NCBI RefSeq assembly: GCF_947487805.1
Contig: NZ_CANKXW010000007.1
Span: forward strand, 151,391-215,390
DNA: 64,000 nt
Direction: 5' to 3'
Origin: an uncultured Tateyamaria sp.
Lineage (GTDB): Bacteria > Pseudomonadota > Alphaproteobacteria > Rhodobacterales > Rhodobacteraceae
Part shown: positions 43,821-51,318 of the stretch, piece by piece
Layout of the letters: the number at the start of each line of letters is the position of its first letter
How positions within the stretch are numbered: the first letter of the stretch is position 1
Notes under the pieces: generated by a model
What the model saw: only the letters and a program-made list of their open reading frames with translations
What the model was told of the DNA's origin: nothing
Database searches by the model: none
Position numbers and translations under genes: made by a program

Positions 43821-44609
43821 TCAGGCGGTCTCTTGCTCCTCTTTTGCGGCCCCGTGCGCACGTGTTGTGGCGCCATCCGATTTGCGCGCTTCTTTCAAAG
43901 CGACAACCGAATGGGCCAGTTCGCGCGTGTAGGCTTCTAATTTGATGAGGGTCGCGTCGACCTTGGGCGCATCCCGCGCCTCGACTGCATCCGCGATATC
44001 CGTGTGCAGCGCCACGATCGCCTCGCGCGACCGGGCGGTGAAGGTGATCATGTTCATCAGAGGCTGCATCGCCTCGACAGCGCCGGCCAGCTGGTAGGAC
44101 AGCACCTTGTTGCCCGCCCCGTCGACCAGCGCCCTGTGAAACGTCACGTCCGAGGCGCAGAACGCCTCATCCGTCAGGCCGGGCTGGCCCTGCCGGTGGA
44201 TCTCTGCGCGCATGGTCGCCAACTGGTCCGGGGTGCGCCGCTCTGCCGACAGGGGCGCGCAGGCGCGTTCCAGCGCATAGCGCGCCTCGCAGGCCACATC
44301 GAAACTGACCGCGTTCATGGACAAAAGCAGGGTCGAGGTCGTGACCTGCTGGGCATAGGCATCCTCGAACCGCAGCCGATTGACGAATGCGCCGCCCGTG
44401 GCCCCGCGCTGCGTCCGGATCAGCGATTGCGCGGCGAGTCGTTTCAACGCCTCACGCACCGTGGGCCGCGATACGTCAAAGTGATCAGCCAGTTCCGCCT
44501 CGCTGGGAAGCCTTTGATCCACAATCAAATCTCCCGCTATGATGGCATCCCGGATCGCCTTGGCAATCTGGGCAGAGAGATCAACTGTGCTGTCTGGATC
44601 AATTTTCAT
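43821..44609 (-). CDS. GntR/FadR-family transcriptional regulator (DmdR-like candidate)
   Basis: The 262-residue protein has an N-terminal winged helix (QIAKAIRDAIIAGDLIVDQRLPSEAELADHFDVSRPTVREALKRL) and a C-terminal helical FCD domain with Asp/His residues (ASDVTFHRALVDGAGN) for metal and ligand binding. In Ruegeria a GntR protein controls dmdA-acuI in response to acrylate or related compounds. Here the gene is divergent from the operon containing dmdA and upstream of mtoX. Two near-identical 11-mers lie right in front of its own start codon, suggesting autorepression. Confidence 0.85.
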   Translation of the reverse strand: MKIDPDSTVDLSAQIAKAIRDAIIAGDLIVDQRLPSEAELADHFDVSRPTVREALKRLAAQSLIRTQRGATGGAFVNRLRFEDAYAQQVTTSTLLLSMNAVSFDVACEARYALERACAPLSAERRTPDQLATMRAEIHRQGQPGLTDEAFCASDVTFHRALVDGAGNKVLSYQLAGAVEAMQPLMNMITFTARSREAIVALHTDIADAVEARDAPKVDATLIKLEAYTRELAHSVVALKEARKSDGATTRAHGAAKEEQETA

Positions 44610-44610
44610 T

Positions 44611-44637
44611 TGTCTTACATTTTAATGTCTGACATTT
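44611..44637. promoter_or_regulatory. Tandem GntR-type operator candidate in divergent promoter
   Basis: TGTCTTACATT (44611-44621) and TGTCTGACATT (44627-44637) differ at one base and are 16 bp apart. The second sits in the perfect 13-bp palindrome AATGTCTGACATT (44624-44636). The first begins 1 bp from the GntR start codon, where it would cover the ribosome site and promoter. The TGTC-x-GACA core fits the FadR-type half-site scheme. Confidence 0.6.
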
Positions 44638-44679
44638 AATCTGGCAAGCATTGAGTCGCATCGTCGTCGGGGAGGACAC

Positions 44680-45468
44680 ATGCCGCATCTTGTTCGGTCC
44701 ACGCTCTGGCTGGGGTTCTTCGGGACGATCCTGGCGGCGTGGTGGATGATGTATTCCATGTCGCTGTCGATGGATGTCGACCTCTTGGGGCGCCCCGGCG
44801 AGATGGGCGCGCGGATGGCCGCGATGGACCCGCGCATGCCCATGTACATGCCGATGGCCAGCTTTGGCCCACTATACGCGATGTGGGCGATCATGATGGC
44901 CGCGATGATGCTGCCCACGCTGGTGCCCACCTTGCGCAGCTACGAGGCGCTGATGGTCTCCGCCGACGGCACCCGCGCCGGGTGGTTGGGCGTGCTCTTG
45001 GGCTACTTTGTCGTGTGGGTCGCTTTTGCCGCCCTGATCACGGGCGTGCAACTGGCCTTGCTTTATGGCGGCATCATCGACATGCTGGGCATATCCAAGA
45101 CCACGACATTTGCAGGCATCCTCCTCATTGCCGTCGGTCTGTTCCAATTCACCCGCGCGAAAGAGATCTGCCATGGCGTCTGCCATAGCCCGATGATGTA
45201 TTTTCTTGGACACTGGCGCACCGGCTTTGGCGGTGGGCTGCGCATGGGCCTTGGCCTCGGTGCGTTCTGCGTCGGCTGCTGCTGGGGCTTCATGGCGCTC
45301 GGCTTTGTCGGCGGGGTGATGAGCCTTCTTTGGATGGGCCTCGCCACACTGTTCATGGTGCTCGAAAAATTGCCCCAGATCGGGCATGTCGTTTCAAAAC
45401 CAATGGGGGTCGTGCTGACCCTTGCAGGGCTGGCCGTGTTGGCCTGGCCCGTCGTCAACGGAGGATAA
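44680..45468 (+). CDS. DUF2182 membrane protein, predicted metal-binding
   Basis: The 262-residue protein has seven or so membrane segments. Conserved Cys/His groups are seen in AKEICHGVCHSPMMYF and LGAFCVGCCWGFMAL, and Met-rich stretches (MGARMAAMDPRMPMYMPMA) lie near the N-terminus. DUF2182 proteins are annotated as predicted metal-binding integral membrane proteins and occur next to DUF1326. GGGGAGGAC precedes the ATG. It begins the rightward operon that runs into dmdA; the DUF1326 gene starts 1 bp after its stop. Copper or another soft metal is a likely ligand by composition only. Confidence 0.85.
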   Translation: MPHLVRSTLWLGFFGTILAAWWMMYSMSLSMDVDLLGRPGEMGARMAAMDPRMPMYMPMASFGPLYAMWAIMMAAMMLPTLVPTLRSYEALMVSADGTRAGWLGVLLGYFVVWVAFAALITGVQLALLYGGIIDMLGISKTTTFAGILLIAVGLFQFTRAKEICHGVCHSPMMYFLGHWRTGFGGGLRMGLGLGAFCVGCCWGFMALGFVGGVMSLLWMGLATLFMVLEKLPQIGHVVSKPMGVVLTLAGLAVLAWPVVNGG

Positions 45469-45469
45469 G

Positions 45470-46177
45470 ATGGCCGTAAAGAAACGCCCCGACGCGGATC
45501 GCCTGCCGATCAGTCAGCGCATCGACAGCCGAATGCCAAACCCCGGTCGCCGTCAGATGACGCCCACCGAATGGGCCATCAAGGGTGAGCTGTTCATGAA
45601 CTGCTCCTGCACGGTCTTCTGTCCGTGCGTGGTCAGCTTGGGCAAGCATCCCCCCACCGAAGGGCACTGCTATGCGTGGATGGCGATTGCCATCGACGAA
45701 GGACATTTCGAGGGCGAAGACCTCTCGGGCCTCAACGTCGGCCTGATGGTGGAAATTCCGGGGCTCATGGCCGAGGGCGGATGGAAGGTCGCCGCCTATG
45801 TGGACGAGCGCGCCAGCGGCAAGGCCTATAACGGCATCCTGCAAATCTTCTCCGGCACCGCGGGCGGCACCACGGGCCTCTTCACAATGCTCGTCAGCGA
45901 CATCGTGGGCGCCGAGCGCGAGAAGGTCGAAATCGTGCGCGATGGCAAGAAACGCGGGCTTTATATCGGGCGCAAGATCCAGGGCGAGATCGAAATGATC
46001 GACGGCGCGGATCCGGACCACCCCGTCATGCTCACCAACAACAAATACTGGATGGGCCCGGACATCATCGCGGCGCGCGGCACCAAGTCCAAGGTGCGCG
46101 ACTATGGCCGCATCTGGGACTTTGGTGGCAAATCTGCCGAAATCTGCCCGATTGACTGGAAAGGCCCAAAACCATGA
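45470..46177 (+). CDS. DUF1326 protein with conserved Cys motif
   Basis: The 235-residue soluble protein has the DUF1326 hallmark GELFMNCSCTVFCPCVVSLG (four Cys; CxC...CxC spacing), then GHCYAWMAIAIDEGHFEG and FSGTAGG. GGAGGATAAG lies before the ATG, overlapping the end of the DUF2182 gene. DUF1326 and DUF2182 proteins are commonly encoded together and may form a metal- or thiol-handling pair; the function is not established. Its position three genes before dmdA suggests a supporting role in DMSP or methanethiol metabolism. Confidence 0.85.
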   Translation: MAVKKRPDADRLPISQRIDSRMPNPGRRQMTPTEWAIKGELFMNCSCTVFCPCVVSLGKHPPTEGHCYAWMAIAIDEGHFEGEDLSGLNVGLMVEIPGLMAEGGWKVAAYVDERASGKAYNGILQIFSGTAGGTTGLFTMLVSDIVGAEREKVEIVRDGKKRGLYIGRKIQGEIEMIDGADPDHPVMLTNNKYWMGPDIIAARGTKSKVRDYGRIWDFGGKSAEICPIDWKGPKP

Positions 46178-46190
46178 TCGGAGCGGCGCT

Positions 46191-46697
46191 GTGATCGACG
46201 CGGGTTATGTACGTACCATGGCCCGTTACAACGCGTGGCAAAACCGCCAGCTGACGGAGGGGCTGAAAGAGGCGCCCGACGCGATGCTGCGCGAGGATCG
46301 CGGGGCATTCTTCGGGTCGATCATGCAGACGCTCAACCACCTGCTGTGGGGCGATACCCTGTGGATGAGCCGGTTTACCAGTGCCGTGACTGCACCGGAC
46401 CCGGGCGCATGGCACCTCGACTATACCCCGACCTTTGCCGTATGGAGCGCGGACCGTTTTCGCATGGACGGCGCAATCCGCATGTGGGCCGACACGCTCA
46501 AGACCATCGATATGAAGGGCGAATTGTCTTGGTATTCCGGCACCTTGAAGGCCGACATGCACGCACCGCTCGAACAGTGCATTGCGCAGCTGTTCAATCA
46601 TCAAACCCATCACCGTGGCCAGGTCCACGCGATGATGACCGCCGCGGGTCTCACCGCGCCGGTCAGTGACCTCATTTTCATGCCAGAGGACGAGTAA
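46191..46697 (+). CDS. DinB-family (DUF664-like) four-helix metalloprotein
   Basis: The 168-residue protein has the DinB triad: first His in MQTLNHLLWGDTLWMSRF, and a second group FNHQTHHRGQVHAMM near the C-terminus. Proteins of this fold bind a divalent metal, and several act as thiol-dependent S-transferases. The best start is a GTG at 46191 with GGAG upstream, just after the DUF1326 stop; an ATG at 46218 is the alternative. It ends 3 bp before dmdA, so it is almost certainly co-expressed with it. Confidence 0.8.
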   Translation: MIDAGYVRTMARYNAWQNRQLTEGLKEAPDAMLREDRGAFFGSIMQTLNHLLWGDTLWMSRFTSAVTAPDPGAWHLDYTPTFAVWSADRFRMDGAIRMWADTLKTIDMKGELSWYSGTLKADMHAPLEQCIAQLFNHQTHHRGQVHAMMTAAGLTAPVSDLIFMPEDE

Positions 46698-46700
46698 TAC

Positions 46701-47804
46701 ATGGCAGTCATCTCTCCGTCGCGTCGGCTGCGCCGCACGCCTTTCTCTGATGGTGTCGAAGCCGCGGGCGTCAAGGCATACACCGTCTACAACCGCATGC
46801 TCCTGCCGACCGTATTCGACAGCGTCGAAGCGGACTACCGCCACCTCAAGGACCACGTGCAGGTCTGGGACGTGTCGGTGGAACGACAGGTGGAACTGCG
46901 CGGCCCCGATGCGGGTCGCCTGATGCAGATGCTGACCCCGCGCGATCTGCGCTCGATGCTGCCGGGGCAGTGCTATTACGTGCCCATCGTCGATGAGACC
47001 GGCGGCATGCTGAACGACCCCGTGGCGGTCAAACTGAGCGAGGACCGCTGGTGGATCTCGATTGCCGACAGTGATCTGCTGCTCTGGGTCAAGGGCATCG
47101 CCAATGGCTACCGGCTGGATGTGCTGGTCGATGAACCCGACGTCTCACCGCTGGCGGTGCAGGGGCCCAAGGCCGATGACCTGATGGAGCGTGTCTTTGG
47201 TGAACGGGTCCGCGACATCCGGTTCTTCCGTTTTGACATGTTCCAGTTTGAAGGCTGCGATCTTGCCATCGCGCGCTCGGGCTATTCCAAGCAGGGTGGG
47301 TTTGAAATCTATGTGGAGAATGGCGAACTGGGCATGCCGCTGTGGAATGCGCTCTTTGATGCGGGCGAAGATTTGCAGGTCCGCGCCGGGTGCCCCAACG
47401 GGATCGAGCGCATCGAGGGCGGATTGCTGAGCTATGGCAATGACATGACCGACGACAACACGCCGCATGAATGCGGGCTGGGCCGGTTCTGTGACACGCA
47501 GACAGCGATTGGCTGTATCGGCCGCGACGCGCTGCTCAGGGTGTCCAAGGAAGGGCCGGTGCAACAGATCCGGCCAATCGCCATCCACGGCGCACCGGTG
47601 CCCAGCTGCGACCGGCCCTGGCCAATCCTTGCAGGGGGCAAGCGTGTGGGGCAGGTGACCTCCGCCGCGTGGTCGCCGGATTTCAAGACCAACGTTTCCA
47701 TCGGCATGGTGCGCATGACCCATTGGGATGCGGGTACCGAATTCGAGGTCGACACCCTCGACGGCATGCGCCGCGCCACGGTACAAGAGGCGTTCTGGTT
47801 GTAA
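46701..47804 (+). CDS. dmdA: Dimethylsulfoniopropionate demethylase DmdA
   Basis: The 367-residue protein belongs to the GcvT/aminomethyltransferase fold, with the DmdA-specific N-terminus SPSRRLRRTPFSDGVEAAGVKAYTVYN and CGLGRFCDTQTAIGCIGRDAL in the middle. DmdA transfers a methyl group from DMSP to tetrahydrofolate, giving methylmercaptopropionate and 5-methyl-THF. Gene order dmdA-acuI is as in Ruegeria pomeroyi. The ATG is 3 bp after the DinB gene. A GcvT-type paralogue with another substrate is the main alternative, made unlikely by the context. Confidence 0.9.
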   Translation: MAVISPSRRLRRTPFSDGVEAAGVKAYTVYNRMLLPTVFDSVEADYRHLKDHVQVWDVSVERQVELRGPDAGRLMQMLTPRDLRSMLPGQCYYVPIVDETGGMLNDPVAVKLSEDRWWISIADSDLLLWVKGIANGYRLDVLVDEPDVSPLAVQGPKADDLMERVFGERVRDIRFFRFDMFQFEGCDLAIARSGYSKQGGFEIYVENGELGMPLWNALFDAGEDLQVRAGCPNGIERIEGGLLSYGNDMTDDNTPHECGLGRFCDTQTAIGCIGRDALLRVSKEGPVQQIRPIAIHGAPVPSCDRPWPILAGGKRVGQVTSAAWSPDFKTNVSIGMVRMTHWDAGTEFEVDTLDGMRRATVQEAFWL

Positions 47805-47812
47805 GGGCAGGA

Positions 47813-47829
47813 CCGGGGCGCTGCCCCGG
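47813..47829. repeat. GC-rich hairpin between dmdA and acuI
   Basis: A perfect 7-bp stem (CCGGGGC/GCCCCGG) with a 3-nt loop lies 8 bp after dmdA, and GGACCCCGGCATATTTGAAG follows. I recall similar short GC hairpin plus AT-tail elements dispersed between genes in roseobacter genomes; only this copy is seen here. It could act as an attenuator or RNA processing site between the two genes. Confidence 0.5.
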
Positions 47830-47887
47830 ACCCCGGCATATTTGAAGAACAATGAAGGGACGGACCCTTCGTGAAATGGAGAACGAC

Positions 47888-48874
47888 ATGTTCAATGCAC
47901 TGGTTGTGAACAAGGATGAAGACAGCGGCAAGACCTCCGCCGCGGTGCAGGCGTTGTCGCTGGACGATCTGCCCGCCGGCGAGGTGACGGTTGCGGTCGA
48001 GTATTCCACGGTCAACTACAAGGACGGTCTGTGCATTGGCCCTGGCGGCGGTTTGGTGCGCAAGTACCCGCATGTGCCGGGGATCGATTTCGCAGGCACC
48101 GTGGAGGCGTCCGAGGATGACCGCTACAAGCCCGGCGACAAGGTTGTGCTGACCGGCTGGCGCGTGGGCGAGGCCCATTGGGGTGGTTATGCGCAAAAGG
48201 CGCGGGTCAAGGCCGACTGGCTGGTGCCGCTGCCCGAGGGGCTGGACACGCGTGCGGCGATGGCCGTGGGGACCGCCGGGTTCACGGCGATGCTGTCGGT
48301 CATGGCGCTGGAGGATCACGGGATCAAGGCAGGGCCGGTTCTGGTTACTGGTGCTGCGGGCGGTGTGGGGTCGGTGGCCACGGCCATTCTCGCCAATCTC
48401 GGCTACACGGTGGCGGGCGTGACCGGACGGCCCGAAACGGCGGATTACCTGACATCCTTGGGCGCCAGCCAGATCGTGGCGCGCGAAGAGATCAACGAAA
48501 CCACCAAGCGCCCGCTTGAGGGCGAGACCTGGGGCGGCTGTGTTGACGCCGTGGGCGGCGCGATGCTGGCCCGCGTGCTGGGACAGATGGAATATGGGGC
48601 AAGCGTCGCCGCCGTCGGTCTGGCCGGTGGCGCGGCCCTGCCTGCGACGGTCATCCCGTTCCTGCTGCGCGGTGTGAACCTTCTGGGCATCGACAGCGTG
48701 ATGCAGCCCTATGACAACCGCGTCCGCGCCTGGGCGCGCATCGCCAAGGACCTGCCCATGGACAAGCTCGACGCCATGATCCAGCCCGCGACCCTGTCGG
48801 ATCTGCCCGGTCTGGGCGCCGACATTCTCAAGGGTCAGGTCAAGGGCCGCGTCGTGGTCGACGTGAACGCCTGA
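47888..48874 (+). CDS. acuI: Acrylyl-CoA reductase AcuI
   Basis: The 328-residue protein is an MDR-family NADPH-dependent reductase: STVNYKDGLCIGPGGGLVRKYPHVPGIDFAGTV at the start and the nucleotide-binding LVTGAAGGVGSVATAILANLGY. AcuI reduces toxic acryloyl-CoA to propionyl-CoA during DMSP and acrylate use. GGAGAAC precedes the ATG at 47888; upstream in-frame codons belong to the intergenic element. It directly follows dmdA, as in other roseobacters. Confidence 0.93.
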   Translation: MFNALVVNKDEDSGKTSAAVQALSLDDLPAGEVTVAVEYSTVNYKDGLCIGPGGGLVRKYPHVPGIDFAGTVEASEDDRYKPGDKVVLTGWRVGEAHWGGYAQKARVKADWLVPLPEGLDTRAAMAVGTAGFTAMLSVMALEDHGIKAGPVLVTGAAGGVGSVATAILANLGYTVAGVTGRPETADYLTSLGASQIVAREEINETTKRPLEGETWGGCVDAVGGAMLARVLGQMEYGASVAAVGLAGGAALPATVIPFLLRGVNLLGIDSVMQPYDNRVRAWARIAKDLPMDKLDAMIQPATLSDLPGLGADILKGQVKGRVVVDVNA

Positions 48875-48914
48875 TCGGGCTACACGGGTCTTCGAGCCAG
48901 CTTCGGAGACCCGC

Positions 48915-49337
48915 ATGACCGCCTATGACGACCAGAACATCTTTGCCAAGATCCTGCGGGGCGAGATCCCGTCCTTCAAGGTGTACGAAGACGACGACAC
49001 CTTGTGTTTCATGGACATCATGCCCCGTACCGATGGACATTGCCTGGTCATCCCCAAGACACCCTGTCGCAACGTCCTGGACGCCAGCGACGCACAGCTG
49101 GCCGCTGTGATGGCGACCGTGAAAAAGGTCGCCAACGCGGCCAAGACCGCCTTTGACGCCGACGGCATCACCCTGCAACAGTTCAACGAGACCGCAGGCG
49201 GGCAAGAGGTGTTCCACCTGCATTTCCACATCCATCCGCGCCACGCAGGCCTGGCCATGCGCGCACCGGGACAGATGGGCGACATGGATGCGATCAAGGC
49301 CCATGCCGAACGGATCAGCGCCGCGCTGCCGCGCTGA
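48915..49337 (+). CDS. HIT family nucleotide hydrolase
   Basis: The 140-residue protein has the histidine triad VFHLHFHIHPRH (HxHxH) and the N-terminal NIFAKILRGEIPSFKVYEDD typical of bacterial HIT (Hint/HinT-like) proteins, which hydrolyse nucleoside phosphoramidates or AMP-lysine. It follows acuI by 40 bp on the same strand and may belong to the operon, though the function appears to be housekeeping. GGAGACC lies in front of the ATG. Confidence 0.9.
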   Translation: MTAYDDQNIFAKILRGEIPSFKVYEDDDTLCFMDIMPRTDGHCLVIPKTPCRNVLDASDAQLAAVMATVKKVANAAKTAFDADGITLQQFNETAGGQEVFHLHFHIHPRHAGLAMRAPGQMGDMDAIKAHAERISAALPR

Positions 49338-49500
49338 GTGATTCGCGCGTGCATGGCAGAGCGCGGCGCGACATCCGGCAAAAACTTGAAGATCGGGGCC
49401 GCTTTTTCACAGCTGTCCGAAAACGGCGATATTTTGCAATAAACGACCCTGACGGGAGGAATTAACACTTCGTCAATCACGCCGCCCGTGGTTTGCTGAC

Positions 49501-49516
49501 TGTCATAAAAATGACA
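49501..49516. promoter_or_regulatory. Perfect 16-bp palindrome upstream of the BCCT gene
   Basis: TGTCATAAAAATGACA is a perfect inverted repeat (6-bp arms, 4-bp AT spacer) 14 bp upstream of the BCCT start and just before its ribosome site. It fits a dimeric repressor binding site. Its arms share TGTC/GACA with the site at 44611-44637, but the spacing differs. Confidence 0.5.
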
Positions 49517-49530
49517 ACAGGAAGGAAGCC

Positions 49531-51225
49531 ATGTCTATTCAACCTCCTCTCACGGAGCTGCCGATCAAAACCGCCGATACGGGGTTTTATCGCGGGTTCA
49601 GTGTCAATGTCGCGGTGGTCAGCAAGGTCATCATCAGCATCCTCGTGGTGTGGTGTATCGTCTGGCCCACCCAGGCCGGCACCATCCTGGGCGACTGGAA
49701 CAGCGTCATCCTGTCAAACTTTGCCGCGTGGTACATCTGGGTGGTGACGTTCTTTGTGATCGTCTGCATCGGTCTGGCCATCTGGCCCACAGCGGGCAAG
49801 CTGAACCTCGGCCAACCGGGCGAGAAACCGGAATTCACCAACTTCTCCTGGTTCTCGATGATGTTCGGCGCCGGGATCGGTGTCGGCATGCTGACATGGG
49901 CTGTCGCCGAGCCTGTGGCACACTTCAAAAACAACCCATCCGTCATTCAGGGCGCCACAACCGCACTGGGCGAGGACAACGTGCGCGAGGCCTATGTCTG
50001 GTCCTTCCTGCACTGGGGTCTGGGCGCGTGGGCGTGCTACGCCATCGCGGGTCTGGCTCTGGCCTTCTTCAGCTACCGTCGCGGCCTGCCGCTGACGATC
50101 CGGTCGTCGCTGACGCCGCTCTTTGGCGCGCGCCTGTCGGGGCTGCTGGGCAACATCATCGACATCGTGGCCGTGGTTGCGACCATCCTCGGTGTGGCAC
50201 AAACATTGGGCTTTGGCGTGGAACAGTTCGTTGCGGGTCTGACCCGTATCGGCATCGGTGGTCTGGTGCTCGAGGATGGCTCTGCCACAACGCTGGGCAT
50301 CATCGTAGCCCTGCTTGTTATCATGGGCGCCTCGACATTGTCGGCGCTGTCCGGTGTTGGCAAGGGCATCAAATGGCTGTCCAACATCAACATGGTGCTG
50401 TCGATTGTCCTGCTGGGCTTCTTCATCATCTTTGGTGCGACATTCTTTGGGGCCGCAGCGTTCTTTGTCGGTATCTGGGATTACCTGATCGCGCTCCCAT
50501 GGCTCAGCTTCAACGTCTATTCATCGGACGGCGTCGAAGGCTCAGAGGCGTTCCTGCTCACACAATGGCAGGGCTGGTGGCCGGTGTTCTACTGGGCCTG
50601 GTGGATCGCATTCGCACCCTTCGTGGGTCTGTTCCTGGCGCGCATCTCGCGCGGTAGGACCATCCGCGAATTCGTGCTGGGTGCCATGATCGTGCCGTCG
50701 CTGATGTGCTTTGTCTGGTTCTCCTGGGCCGGTGGCACCGCCATTGATCTGGAACTGAACGGGGACGCCAACGGTGTCATTCTGGACGCGGCCAATGGTG
50801 ACAAGATCTTTGCCATGACCGAGTTCATGCTGGCGCCCATCGCGCAGGCTCTGGCCTGGGGCATGGCGGTTCTGATCGTTGTTCTGCTGATGACGTTCCT
50901 TGTCACATCTGCTGACTCGGCCGTTCTGATCGTGAACACCATCAACGCCGCGGGTGACGAAGGTCCCAAAGCGCGTCCCCACATCCTGTTCTGGGGCGCA
51001 GCCCTTGGCCTTGTGGTCGCGGGTCTGCTGATTTCTGGCGGGACCGGGGCGATCCAGACCGCGATGGTGATCGGCGCGCTGCCGTTCTCGATCGTGATGG
51101 CACTGATGTGCATCGCTCTGATCAAGGCGATCTACAATGACGGGCGCCGCGAGGCGGCGGGCGTGCCTGCGGTCCACTCGGAAATTCCGGGCGCCACCGG
51201 CAACGGCCTGTCGCCCGCTGAATAA
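49531..51225 (+). CDS. BCCT family transporter (betaine/choline/DMSP type)
   Basis: The 564-residue protein has about twelve membrane segments and the BCCT signature region GWWPVFYWAWWIAFAPFVGLFLARISRGRTIREF. FGAGIGVGMLTWAVAEP is the glycine-rich unwound helix, and a Trp-rich substrate site is retained. GGAAGGAAG precedes the ATG. BCCT carriers move betaine, choline, carnitine or DMSP, usually with Na+. Placement behind dmdA-acuI makes DMSP or glycine betaine likely, but sequence does not prove it. An intrinsic terminator follows. Confidence 0.9.
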   Translation: MSIQPPLTELPIKTADTGFYRGFSVNVAVVSKVIISILVVWCIVWPTQAGTILGDWNSVILSNFAAWYIWVVTFFVIVCIGLAIWPTAGKLNLGQPGEKPEFTNFSWFSMMFGAGIGVGMLTWAVAEPVAHFKNNPSVIQGATTALGEDNVREAYVWSFLHWGLGAWACYAIAGLALAFFSYRRGLPLTIRSSLTPLFGARLSGLLGNIIDIVAVVATILGVAQTLGFGVEQFVAGLTRIGIGGLVLEDGSATTLGIIVALLVIMGASTLSALSGVGKGIKWLSNINMVLSIVLLGFFIIFGATFFGAAAFFVGIWDYLIALPWLSFNVYSSDGVEGSEAFLLTQWQGWWPVFYWAWWIAFAPFVGLFLARISRGRTIREFVLGAMIVPSLMCFVWFSWAGGTAIDLELNGDANGVILDAANGDKIFAMTEFMLAPIAQALAWGMAVLIVVLLMTFLVTSADSAVLIVNTINAAGDEGPKARPHILFWGAALGLVVAGLLISGGTGAIQTAMVIGALPFSIVMALMCIALIKAIYNDGRREAAGVPAVHSEIPGATGNGLSPAE

Positions 51226-51251
51226 GCGGCTCTGACCGATACCAACCAAAG

Positions 51252-51283
51252 AGGCCCCGGTGCTTGCGCGCCGGGGCCTTTTT
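51252..51283 (+). terminator. Intrinsic terminator after the BCCT gene
   Basis: A 9-bp GC stem (AGGCCCCGG/CCGGGGCCT) with a 10-nt loop is followed by TTTTT. It lies 26 bp after the BCCT stop codon and closes the DMSP-related block. Confidence 0.88.
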
Positions 51284-51318
51284 CGTTTCAAAGGTGCATC
51301 AGCCACAAGGTGTGTCCC

